NCBI GenBank assembly: GCA_040902925.1
Contig: JBBDWJ010000171.1
Span: forward strand, 1 to 28,280
Reading direction: 5' to 3'
DNA: 28,280 bases
Source: JBBDWJ01 sp040902925
GTDB taxonomy: Bacteria; Acidobacteriota; Terriglobia; Bryobacterales; UBA6623
The notes under the pieces are model-generated. The model searched no databases. It saw only the letters and a list, made by a program, of their open reading frames with translations, and was not told where the DNA came from. Numbering within the stretch: the stretch's first letter is position 1; each line of letters opens with the position of its first letter. This document shows, in pieces, positions 1 through 7,964 of the stretch. Made by a program: the position numbers and the translations under genes.

Positions 1-1462
1 CGTAGCGAACCTTATCGGCCGTGTCGGAGGGCTGGTGATAGTCGGGGTGCGTCCCGGTGAAGAAGAAGACGTAGGGAACGTTGGCGCGGGCGAAGTGATA
101 CGCATCCGTCAGATAGACTAGGCGCCAGGTAGGCTGCTGATCGGGAATCACTTCGATGCCGTGAGACCCGCCGAGTCGAACGGTCTGATCATACAGAACC
201 GTCGAGCCGTCAGCGATCGCCTGGACGCTGCCTTCGGAGCGGCCGATCATGTCGAGATTAATTTGCGCCGCGACGCGGTCCATGGGAATCAGCGGTTCGG
301 CGGCGTAAAAGGCTGAGCCCAGAATGCCGCGATCCTCGCCGCTGGTCAACAGGATCAGAACGCTGCGCTTGCCCGGGTTGCGTGCCAGGCGCCGGGCCAG
401 CTCCAGCACCGCCGCGGTCCCCGATGCATTGTCATCGGCGCCATTCCAAATGCCGTCTTCGCCAGCAGCCACGTCGTGAGCGCCGATGTGGTCGTAATGC
501 GCTGATAGTACGACCCACTCGGCGCGCAGAGCTGGGTCGGAGCCCTCAATCTTCGCCAGCACGTTCGAGGCGGCGCCCTCGCGAACTTTGGCCTGGATGT
601 TGACTTCAATGCCCGCTCCGAGTGGTCCCGCCTCGATCTGCACAATATCTTTGTTCATCGCCTGCGCGAAAACAGCCGGCCGGATGACCAGCACAGGGTT
701 GAGCCCCGAAGCGTGTGTGACCTTGGGTTCGCGCAGAAAGCAAACGCCGGCGGCCTTCATCTCGTGAAAAAAGTGCGCTTCGGCCTCGTCACCCTGGTCG
801 AGCTCGTCGCTGAGGTAGACCAGCATGCCGGCTCCTCGCACGGTTGCGCCGATCAGTTTGCCCATGGCGCGGTCCGGACCGAACACATCGTCGGGATTCA
901 GCGGCCAGGGGGCGCCTCTTTTCGCGACCACGGCCTTGCCCGCGAGATCGAGCGCCGACAGGTCGTCGACATTTTTGTCTTCCGCAACGATGCCGTCTCC
1001 GGCGTAGACCAGCGGCAGCGAGATAGGTCCGCGGCCGGGGTCATAGGCTACGTTCCAAAACACGTAGTCGCTTGGTGCGATCAGTTTTCCGTTGACGCGC
1101 ACGGTGACGTCGGCCTCTGCGGGCGTATATTCACCGAGGGAATAACGCTGCAGGTAAGACCCGGAAATGGCGGCTGGAGCCCCGGAGGCTTGCAGTTGCG
1201 AAGCCAGGTACAGCGCGGCGAGATCCAGACCACGGCTGGGGGTCCCTCGCCCTTCCAGTTGATCGTCCGCCAGAAAAGCAATGTCCGCGCGCAGACGCTG
1301 CTCCAGACCACCCGCCAAGTCATCGGGACGCGAGGCGGAGCTATTGCAACCACTCCCAGCCGCGGCCAATAAACAAATGGAAACTGCAGCGGCAAGAAAT
1401 AACGCAAGGCCCTGGGCCCCCGCCTTCCGCTCAACCGCCACCCAGCGACTATACACGGGCAT
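1..1462 (-). CDS. M28-family zinc metallopeptidase, probable lipoprotein (3' end cut by window edge)
   Basis: This reading frame gives 487 visible residues and leaves the window before its stop. The product should be an exported M28 (aminopeptidase Y/S type) di-zinc peptidase. Seen: a hydrophobic N-terminal segment ending in SGC39 (possible lipoprotein cysteine, although the lipobox is not classical), then a region at about 120-290 that fits the usual PA-like insert, then the peptidase domain. The metal site can be traced as H322 (SAHYDHIG), D344 (GADDNASG), E376-D377 (SGEDRGILGS), D404 (NLDMIGR) and H476 (HPDYHQPSDT). By comparison with Aeromonas aminopeptidase, E376 is the general base. D377 sits where a Glu ligand is usual, a conservative change. 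The ATG at 1462 overlaps the end of the upstream ROK gene by 14 bases and has a GAGAAGG-like ribosome site, so the two genes are probably co-transcribed and translationally coupled. Confidence 0.9.
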   Translation of the reverse strand, partial: MPVYSRWVAVERKAGAQGLALFLAAAVSICLLAAAGSGCNSSASRPDDLAGGLEQRLRADIAFLADDQLEGRGTPSRGLDLAALYLASQLQASGAPAAISGSYLQRYSLGEYTPAEADVTVRVNGKLIAPSDYVFWNVAYDPGRGPISLPLVYAGDGIVAEDKNVDDLSALDLAGKAVVAKRGAPWPLNPDDVFGPDRAMGKLIGATVRGAGMLVYLSDELDQGDEAEAHFFHEMKAAGVCFLREPKVTHASGLNPVLVIRPAVFAQAMNKDIVQIEAGPLGAGIEVNIQAKVREGAASNVLAKIEGSDPALRAEWVVLSAHYDHIGAHDVAAGEDGIWNGADDNASGTAAVLELARRLARNPGKRSVLILLTSGEDRGILGSAFYAAEPLIPMDRVAAQINLDMIGRSEGSVQAIADGSTVLYDQTVRLGGSHGIEVIPDQQPTWRLVYLTDAYHFARANVPYVFFFTGTHPDYHQPSDTADKVRY

Positions 1463-2645
1463 GTTGGGCCTTCTCGAAAAGCGAACGGAACGACAGCGCC
1501 GCCGCGCCGGTGATTGCCGCCCGGCCTTCCAACGCGGAAGGACGCAGCAGTAGATTCCGAAAATTCAGAAATTCTCTCCCATCGGCGAACTGGTCGCGAA
1601 TCACGGTGTCTACCAGCGGCCAGGCTTCGGTCAACGTGCCGTCGATGATGACGGCATCGGGGTCGAGGCCCCAAACGATGTTGGAAATCCCGACGCCCAG
1701 GTAGCGGGCCGTTGTTTTGAGAGCGCTGACCGCGGCCTGGTCTCCGGACATGGCCAGGTGGCAGATCTGTTTGGCGCGCGTGGTGACGTCGCCACCAGCG
1801 GCGGCGCGTCCAGTGCCGTTCTGCGACCGGTACCGCTCGCAGATTGCCGTGTCGTTGGCTAGTTTTTCCAGGCACCCAGGACGGTCGTGACGGGCGCTGC
1901 CTTCCTGGTCGTCGATAACCATCTGCCCAAACTCACCGGCCGCCATGTGCTGTCCGTAGAAGAGTTCGCCTTCGAGCATCATGCTGACGCCGAGCCCTTC
2001 ATCAATCTTGACGAACAGCAGGCAATGGGCGTCGCGCACGTCGGGGCTGCCGTAGTGATATTCGGCATATGCCGCCGCTCTGACGTTGTTTTCGACGTAA
2101 ACGGGCAGTTGCAGGCGCGCTTCGAGGCGCTCACGCGCCGGCACTTTTATCCAGTGCTCGTCGTTACCGTGCTCGACGACGCCGTCGCGGCTGTTGATCA
2201 GCCCGCGCACGCTGACGCCGATTCCTTCCACCCGCAGGCCGCCGGAATCCGCCAATAGGGTCTCGATCTGGCCGGCTACGGCATCCAAGGCTTCGGCGGG
2301 GTCGGAGGGCGTCCGGAAAAAGGCGCTATCGAGGATGCGGCCGTTCAGCGCTCCCAAAGAAACACGCGTTTCCCAAGTGTGGATGTCGACGCCGACTGCG
2401 CGGTGATGTTCGGTATCGAGCCGCAAATGGACCGCCGGCCGGCCGCCCGTGGACCTTCCAAGACCTTCTTCCACCACCAGTTTACGGTGAGCTAATTCGC
2501 TGATAATGCGGGACACAGAGGCTTCCGAAAGACCCGCTCGCTGCGCGATTTCGCTGCGCGAAAGTCGAAGGTGGCGACGCAACAGGCGCAGCACGCGCGC
2601 CCGGTTGGCGGCTGCCTGTGGCACGGAATGCCGACGGACTACCAT
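1449..2645 (-). CDS. ROK-family transcriptional regulator with degenerate kinase and zinc motifs
   Basis: The protein has 398 residues, the normal length for a ROK repressor (NagC/XylR/Mlc type). Residues 15-75 form a winged helix-turn-helix (SRSEIAQRAGLSEASVSRII, then a wing near GRSTGGRP). Residues 82-390 carry the ROK actin-like fold: GVDIHTWETRVSLG, GIGVSVRGLI, ENNVRAAAYAE and GEFGQ. Several signature residues are lost. The phosphate-binding DxGGT is replaced by DIHTW. The metal/sugar motif ExGH reads E238-F-G-Q241. The CxCGxxGC zinc loop is reduced to ARHDRPGC258. Such a protein is unlikely to be a sugar kinase and may sense its ligand differently from NagC or Mlc. It is divergent from the TonB receptor at 2996 and is the natural candidate regulator of that locus and of itself (inference). 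Confidence 0.9.
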   Translation of the reverse strand: MVVRRHSVPQAAANRARVLRLLRRHLRLSRSEIAQRAGLSEASVSRIISELAHRKLVVEEGLGRSTGGRPAVHLRLDTEHHRAVGVDIHTWETRVSLGALNGRILDSAFFRTPSDPAEALDAVAGQIETLLADSGGLRVEGIGVSVRGLINSRDGVVEHGNDEHWIKVPARERLEARLQLPVYVENNVRAAAYAEYHYGSPDVRDAHCLLFVKIDEGLGVSMMLEGELFYGQHMAAGEFGQMVIDDQEGSARHDRPGCLEKLANDTAICERYRSQNGTGRAAAGGDVTTRAKQICHLAMSGDQAAVSALKTTARYLGVGISNIVWGLDPDAVIIDGTLTEAWPLVDTVIRDQFADGREFLNFRNLLLRPSALEGRAAITGAAALSFRSLFEKAQHARV

Positions 2646-2995
2646 GGGTAACCCCCAATGCTACGCGAGGCGGCGGAATTGTGCAAACTTTTTTTCCTGA
2701 TGCAATAAAGAACAGCGCATCCTCTCAAAGAATCGCGAGGCTATCGCGGAGCCTGCCAGCCGCCCGGCGCAGCCTGAATCTCCCATTACAAGCTGTTGAC
2801 AACACCTTCCGGGCTGAGTTAGTCTTACCGAAAACCCTCCTGGATGCGGGTTGAGGATCCGTGTACCAATCGAAAGTTATATCCACTGTGCAACAAAGTG
2901 CCTAGGGCGATCCCCCTAGAGCCATTGCCGCAGCGGCACAGGAACCTCACTTTTTTAGTATCGCGAACCGACTACTGCTGATAAGGGGCAGAAGC
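2646..2995. other. Divergent intergenic region between ROK regulator and TonB receptor
   Basis: This 350-base stretch separates two divergent genes. I see no convincing coding frame in it. It holds a good sigma70-like promoter for the receptor (2796-2825). The minus-strand ROK start has a G-rich stretch (GGGGG) just upstream as a possible ribosome site. No clear long palindromic operator was found by eye, but this is where a ROK-box would be expected. Confidence 0.6.
2796..2825 (+). promoter_or_regulatory. Putative sigma70-type promoter for TonB receptor gene
   Basis: A perfect -35 box TTGACA lies at 2796-2801, followed by an 18-base spacer and a weak -10 box TAGTCT at 2820-2825. It points at the receptor start at 2996, which implies a leader of about 165 bases. 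The assignment rests on sequence match only. Confidence 0.4.
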
Positions 2996-5900
2996 ATGAA
3001 ACGTAACTTTGGTGGCATCCCGTTTATCGGGCTCGCCGTCTTGCTGACGGCTGTTCTAGCGATACCGGCGCTCGCGCAAACCGGCCTCGGAACGGTCAAA
3101 GGGACCGTGTTAGACGCGACCGGCGCCGCGATTCCCGCGGCGGCCGTAACTCTCACCAATCAAGCGACCAACGTTAGCCGGGAATCGCAAACCTCGGACG
3201 TGGGCAGCTACGAATTCCCCGCCCTTCCCATCGGCTCCTACAAACTGAGCGTGCAGGCGGAAGGCTTCAAGCGATACGAAGGCACGTTCACGCTGCAGGC
3301 CGGGCAGACGGTGGCGATTGACCCGGGCCTGGAGGTTGGCGCGGTCGATACGGTCATTGAAGTGACCGGGGCGGCTCCGATCATCACCACGACCGGGATG
3401 GAAGTGTCGGACGTGAAAGATTCTCTTCGCATCCGGCAGTTGCCGCTCAACGGCAGGGCGATCACCAACCTTTTCGATCTAACGCCAGGTGTTGAGGGCG
3501 GCGGCAACGCTCGCGTCAACGGCATGAAAGTCGGGTCGACCGAAATGACCTTGGACGGCATGTCGCTGGTTGACCGTTTCGGCGGCGGCATTGCGCGCGT
3601 GCAGCCCGGGCTTGACACGGTGGAAGAATTCCGGATCGAGACCGTCGGCTCCAACGCCCGTAATTCGCGGCCGGCCACGGTTACGCTGGTGACCAAGAGC
3701 GGTACCAACGAATTTCACGGCAGCGCCTTCGCCACTCACCGCAACAACGCGGCCGGGCTGCGCGCGCGGCAGCGGCAGGATGGCGCCACATCCGCCAAGC
3801 TGATCCGCAACGAGTTCGGCGTTTCCGGCGGCGGGCCGATCATCAAGGACAAGACCTTTTTCTTCGCCGCCTACGAGGGCGGCCGGATCCGCGAGAACTC
3901 TTACGCCGAGACCTCCGTTCCGCTGGCCAACATGTGGGACGGGGACATGAACAACATCTTCCAGGATCTGCAAAACCAGACCTTCGTTTACGACCCGTTT
4001 TCCACGAACGCGGAAGGTTTCCGGCAGTTGTTTCCCAACCAAGTGATTCCGCAGAGCCGGCTGAGCGAGTACGGCAAGATCATGCGCACCTTGACGCCGA
4101 CGCCGACCAATAGCGTCGATCCGTTCGAGGGGCCGAATTTTCAGACCTTCTATCCGCTAACCAACGACATCGATCAGTTCACCATCAAGGGCGATCATGT
4201 CTTCTCCGAGAAAGACAACATCTCGGGCCGATTCACGCGCGCCGACCGCGCCAGCATCCGGCAAGGCGGCCGCTTTGGTTTTCCGCCCCCCGGCTGCGAC
4301 AACTGCGGCGGCAGCGGGCTCCAGGACGCCCGGGTTTACAACAGCATGGCGCGCTGGACGCGTACATTCACTCCGACGTTCATCAGCGAGTTGCAGGTCT
4401 CCAACCACCGCTCGGTGAATAACTCGGGAACGCTCGGCAACGATACGGCTTGGGCCGATATGCTCGGGCTGCCCAATCCGTTCGACGTGACGGGCTGGCC
4501 GACCATCTACGGCGCCTATCCGTTCCTCTATGGCGGAGGCTGGGACGGCGACAACCGCAAGGATGAGAACCTGACTTCCTACCAGATCGACGAGAACATC
4601 ACCTGGATCAAGGGCAAGCACTCGATCCAGTTCGGGGCCAAGCTGCGCCAGGAGTACAACAACATCCAGGAGCTACAGCAGGCCCAAGGGTCGCACGATT
4701 TCTATACCAACTGGACTTCGCAGTGGGACCCCGAAAACGAAGCCGCGGCTCCGTTCACCGGCTTCGACCTTGCCACCACGATGCTCGGTATTCCGACAGG
4801 TTTGCGCAACCAGGCCAACCGCGGCTTCTTCTATTTCGAGCAGTTCGAGGCGGGGCTTTACTTCCACGACAGTTGGAAGGTCAGTCCGCGCCTGACTCTC
4901 GACCTGGGGCTGCGCTACGACCGCTGGTCGCCCTATGGCGAGAAGCGAAACCGGCTGTCAAATCTCGATCTCACCACGATTGACAGCACGTTCCAGGTCG
5001 TCACGCCGGGAAGCACGCGGGCGGAGGACGTCTCCGGCGTGCTGCCTTCGATGCTGCAATCCTACGCCAACCGGGGATTGAGCTGGGTGACGGCGGACTC
5101 GATCGGATTCCCGGGCAATCTGGTGCCCGCCGACAACAATAACTTCGGCCCGCGCATCGGCGCAGCCTTCCGGCTCACCGATAAGTTCGTTCTACGGGCC
5201 GGGTATGGCGAGTATTTCTGGACCATGCCGCTGTCGCAAATTCTGCAGGCGGCGCGCACCAATCCGCCGTTCAATCTGCGATTCGTCAACATCCTCGCCG
5301 ACCGGAACGGACAGGAGCCCTACTACGCTCTCAGAAATGCTCCGCAGCCGAACGAAATCCTGCCGAACGCCACCGTCGATATCAATTCCGCGGCGGGCAT
5401 CAGCACCAACGCACTCGGCATGGACGTGTGGGACGTCAACGATTGGCGCGACAACCGCGCGCAAACCTGGCACTTCACCATGGAGCGCGAGCTGGCCGGC
5501 GATACGGCTCTGCGCCTGAGCTATGTCGGAACGCACGGGCGTGACCTGGAGCAGAAATTCGAGGTCAACCCGCGGGAGTCCGAATGGAACTACCAGGCCA
5601 GAACGGGGCTGATTGTTCCCGGCAGACGGGACGACCTTCGCGCCAACAGGGAGTGGGCGCCGCGGGGAACCAATCACACGGGCTTCTCGAACAGCCACGC
5701 TCTGCAGGCGGAGATCGAGCGCCGCTACTCGAACGGCTTGGCCTTCCAGTGGTTCTATACGTTCACGCGCGCGATGACAACGAACGACACCGGCGGGTTC
5801 ACCAGCGGCGGCGGCAGCATCAATGCCGCGGGCGCCGGATCCGGCCTGAGCGTTCCGGAGAATATCCAGCTCCTGGGGGCTCCGAACCTGACCTACGAAG

Positions 5901-6601
5901 AGCGCTTGCGGCTCGGCTATACCAACTCCGGCGAGGTGCCCCCTCATCGCGTCCGATGGAATGCGATTTACGACTTTCCCTTCGGCAAGGGTAAAAAGTG
6001 GGGTAACGGCGCTTCGGGCGTATTGAACCACCTGATCGGCGGCTGGCAGATCGCCTCGATCGGAAACTGGCGCAGTGGGCAGTGGAGGAATGTCAATACC
6101 GCGCGCTATCTATTCGGCGACCCCACGCTGGCCGAAGACGAGCGCCTCGAGTTGACGTTTGGCGGGCGCCAGCAACGCGTGTTCTTCCGGGGCGATTTCA
6201 ATCCCCTGGCCGCCACCGGTGTCGACCAGGCTGCGCTGCAACAACTGGTGCCTGTCGACCGTGCTCAACGCACCCTGCGCCCGCTCAACCCGGTTCGAGG
6301 CGATAATAGCCTGCCGCAGGTGTTGGGGGACGGCTCGATTCGTATCACCCCGCTCGGCGACACGGTCAGTTGGAACCCTCGGAACTTTTTCCTGGGCGCT
6401 TCGGCTTGGAACGTCGATCTGTCGCTTTTCAAGACCTTCTACGTCACCGAGGCCGTCAACGTTCGCTTCACCGCGGACTTCTTCAACGCCTTCAACACGC
6501 CGATGGACCGCAACCCCGACGCAACAAGTGGGTTGCAGGACCTCGGGGTTCAAGACAATGATCCGCGCATCATCCAGTTCTCGCTGCGGTTGAACTGGTA
6601 G
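2996..6601 (+). CDS. TonB-dependent receptor with carboxypeptidase-regulatory N-domain (Oar/SusC-like)
   Basis: The 1201-residue product should be an outer-membrane beta-barrel taking up a large or scarce nutrient with TonB energy. Residues 1-28 are a signal peptide (MKRNFGG.. hydrophobic core, ALA-Q cleavage). Residues 31-115 are a carboxypeptidase-regulatory-like beta-sandwich (GTVKGTVLDATGAAIPAAAV, SYEFPALPIGSYKLSV). Residues 120-240 form the plug (RIRQLPLNGRAITNL, RVNGMKVGSTEMTLDGMS, TVTLVTKSGTNEFHGSAF). The rest is a long barrel with alternating aromatic strands that ends in QFSLRLNW, the C-terminal aromatic signature recognised by the BAM machinery. The ATG follows AAGGGG by seven bases. 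Length and architecture match the large receptors abundant in Acidobacteriota. The substrate cannot be read from the sequence. The neighbouring TPR protein and sulfatase-like enzyme suggest a polymer-use locus. Confidence 0.95.
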   Translation: MKRNFGGIPFIGLAVLLTAVLAIPALAQTGLGTVKGTVLDATGAAIPAAAVTLTNQATNVSRESQTSDVGSYEFPALPIGSYKLSVQAEGFKRYEGTFTLQAGQTVAIDPGLEVGAVDTVIEVTGAAPIITTTGMEVSDVKDSLRIRQLPLNGRAITNLFDLTPGVEGGGNARVNGMKVGSTEMTLDGMSLVDRFGGGIARVQPGLDTVEEFRIETVGSNARNSRPATVTLVTKSGTNEFHGSAFATHRNNAAGLRARQRQDGATSAKLIRNEFGVSGGGPIIKDKTFFFAAYEGGRIRENSYAETSVPLANMWDGDMNNIFQDLQNQTFVYDPFSTNAEGFRQLFPNQVIPQSRLSEYGKIMRTLTPTPTNSVDPFEGPNFQTFYPLTNDIDQFTIKGDHVFSEKDNISGRFTRADRASIRQGGRFGFPPPGCDNCGGSGLQDARVYNSMARWTRTFTPTFISELQVSNHRSVNNSGTLGNDTAWADMLGLPNPFDVTGWPTIYGAYPFLYGGGWDGDNRKDENLTSYQIDENITWIKGKHSIQFGAKLRQEYNNIQELQQAQGSHDFYTNWTSQWDPENEAAAPFTGFDLATTMLGIPTGLRNQANRGFFYFEQFEAGLYFHDSWKVSPRLTLDLGLRYDRWSPYGEKRNRLSNLDLTTIDSTFQVVTPGSTRAEDVSGVLPSMLQSYANRGLSWVTADSIGFPGNLVPADNNNFGPRIGAAFRLTDKFVLRAGYGEYFWTMPLSQILQAARTNPPFNLRFVNILADRNGQEPYYALRNAPQPNEILPNATVDINSAAGISTNALGMDVWDVNDWRDNRAQTWHFTMERELAGDTALRLSYVGTHGRDLEQKFEVNPRESEWNYQARTGLIVPGRRDDLRANREWAPRGTNHTGFSNSHALQAEIERRYSNGLAFQWFYTFTRAMTTNDTGGFTSGGGSINAAGAGSGLSVPENIQLLGAPNLTYEERLRLGYTNSGEVPPHRVRWNAIYDFPFGKGKKWGNGASGVLNHLIGGWQIASIGNWRSGQWRNVNTARYLFGDPTLAEDERLELTFGGRQQRVFFRGDFNPLAATGVDQAALQQLVPVDRAQRTLRPLNPVRGDNSLPQVLGDGSIRITPLGDTVSWNPRNFFLGASAWNVDLSLFKTFYVTEAVNVRFTADFFNAFNTPMDRNPDATSGLQDLGVQDNDPRIIQFSLRLNW

Positions 6602-6630
6602 CGGCTACCGAAGCGGCTTCTTTCTGTTTG

Positions 6631-6660
6631 AGCGGGGCCTGCGGGCCCCGCTTTTCTTTT
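6631..6660 (+). terminator. Rho-independent terminator after TonB receptor
   Basis: AGCGGGGCC and GGCCCCGCT form a perfect 9-bp GC-rich stem with a TGCG loop, followed directly by a T-rich run (TTTCTTTT). It begins about 30 bases after the receptor stop, so the receptor probably forms its own transcript. Confidence 0.88.
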
Positions 6661-6737
6661 GGGCACAGTTTCTGCTTTGCTGAGGGGTGACAACCTGGAG
6701 CCGCGCGGTCAACGAAATGGTGGACGGGAGAAAAGAA

Positions 6738-7871
6738 ATGCGAACTGCCTCACGGGTTTGGGCGGTCGTTTCGAGAGGCGCGCCATGGCTAGCCGTGGTG
6801 TCTCTGTGCGCGGCGCCTCAGAATGACACGCGGCGCGCCATGGAGGTTCGCGCCGGAGAGAGAATCAGCCTCTCGGGACGCGTAGTTCTGGCCGACGGTA
6901 CGGCACCGCCCGACACGGCCCTGATCGAAACCATTTGCGGGGGCCGGCGGCATTTGCAGGGCAAGACCAAGAGCGACGGCGCATTTCAGGTCGCGCTGGG
7001 AAACGACCCCACCGCATCGATGTCGAACGCGCGTGATGCCGGGCCCGTGGGAGTCGACAGTGACAGTTTTGGGCGGGCCAATGCGGGCAGCATGGACTCG
7101 CTTGGCCACGTCGATCTGACGGGCTGCGAATTGCGGGCGGCGCTACCGGGTTACTCTTCCTCCGTGGTAAACCTGGGCCGCCGCAGCGTCTTCGAAAGCC
7201 CGGAGATCGGCAACCTCGTATTGACGCCCTATGGCAAAGGCGGCGACCCGACCGTCAGTGCGACGACTTTGCAGGCGCCGAAGGAGGCTCAGAAGGCCTA
7301 CGAAAAAGGGCTCAAGGAAGCCCGCGCCGAAAAGCCCAACTGGGACCGCGCGGCGAAAGACCTCGCCAAGGCGGTTGCATTGTACCCGCAGTTTGCCGAA
7401 GCCTGGTACGAGTTGGGCGAAGCTCGCCTGCGGCAGCAGGATGTTGAAAAGGCCAAGCAGGCGTTTCAGCGCTCGATCGAGGCGGACGCCAACCTGCAAA
7501 AACCGTATCCGCCCCTGTCCCTGATCGAGCTCAAGCAAGGGAACAAGGAAGAGGCGGCCCGGCTCGCGGACAAAGCTGTGAGCCTGAATCCCGGGTTGAC
7601 CGAGGCTCAATTCTATGCGGCCATGGCCCACTTCATGCTCGGCAATTTGGACCGCGCCGGCGAGGCTGCCAATACGGTGAAGCAGCAGGGCGGAGAGCAA
7701 ATGTATCCGCGGGTGCTCGTCATCCTCGGCGACTACTATTCGCAAAAGCAGGATTTCCCGGCCGCGACGCAAGCCTATCAGCAGTACGTAGCTCTCGAGC
7801 CGGACTCGCCGATGGCTGAGCAGGTGCGCAAGCGTTTGGAAGAGTGGAAGGCGCTGGAGATGAAACAGTAG
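6738..7871 (+). CDS. Secreted TPR-repeat protein with carboxypeptidase-regulatory-like segment
   Basis: I place the start at the ATG at 6738 because GGGAGA precedes it at good spacing. Upstream in-frame starts (GTG 6687, ATG 6717) would add residues before the signal peptide. The product is about 377 residues. It has an N-terminal export signal (MRTASRVWAVV.. to SLCAAPQ), a beta-rich segment resembling a CarboxypepD_reg domain (ISLSGRVVLADGTAPPDTAL, KTKSDGAFQVALG), then at least four TPR units: WYELGEARLRQQDVEKAKQA, YPPLSLIELKQGNKEEAARL, AQFYAAMAHFMLGNLDRAGE and LVILGDYYSQKQDFPAATQA. TPRs form a protein-binding scaffold, and no catalytic motif is visible. It lies between the receptor terminator and the sulfatase gene and may act with them at the envelope (inference). 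Confidence 0.85.
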   Translation: MRTASRVWAVVSRGAPWLAVVSLCAAPQNDTRRAMEVRAGERISLSGRVVLADGTAPPDTALIETICGGRRHLQGKTKSDGAFQVALGNDPTASMSNARDAGPVGVDSDSFGRANAGSMDSLGHVDLTGCELRAALPGYSSSVVNLGRRSVFESPEIGNLVLTPYGKGGDPTVSATTLQAPKEAQKAYEKGLKEARAEKPNWDRAAKDLAKAVALYPQFAEAWYELGEARLRQQDVEKAKQAFQRSIEADANLQKPYPPLSLIELKQGNKEEAARLADKAVSLNPGLTEAQFYAAMAHFMLGNLDRAGEAANTVKQQGGEQMYPRVLVILGDYYSQKQDFPAATQAYQQYVALEPDSPMAEQVRKRLEEWKALEMKQ

Positions 7872-7937
7872 CCGTAGCAAAGGCCCTGTGCCATTTGCAT
7901 CGCGCCCTGGTTGTGATCGCGGTGCGGGAATCGCCGG

Positions 7938-7951
7938 CGGCAAATTTGCCG
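7938..7951. repeat. 14-bp perfect palindrome upstream of the sulfatase-like gene
   Basis: CGGCAAATTTGCCG is a perfect inverted repeat ending 13 bases before the GTG at 7965. It could be an operator or a hairpin overlapping the ribosome site of that gene. Its role is unknown and it may be chance. Confidence 0.35.
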
Positions 7952-7964
7952 AATACGAATCAGC

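Noticed and set aside
1081..1875. 264-codon minus-strand frame across the ROK/M28 junction
   Set aside because: It lies in a different frame from both the ROK and M28 genes, whose motifs account for the region.
5192..6031. 279-codon minus-strand frame inside the TonB receptor gene
   Set aside because: Antisense shadow of a clear receptor barrel, with no domain or start signal.
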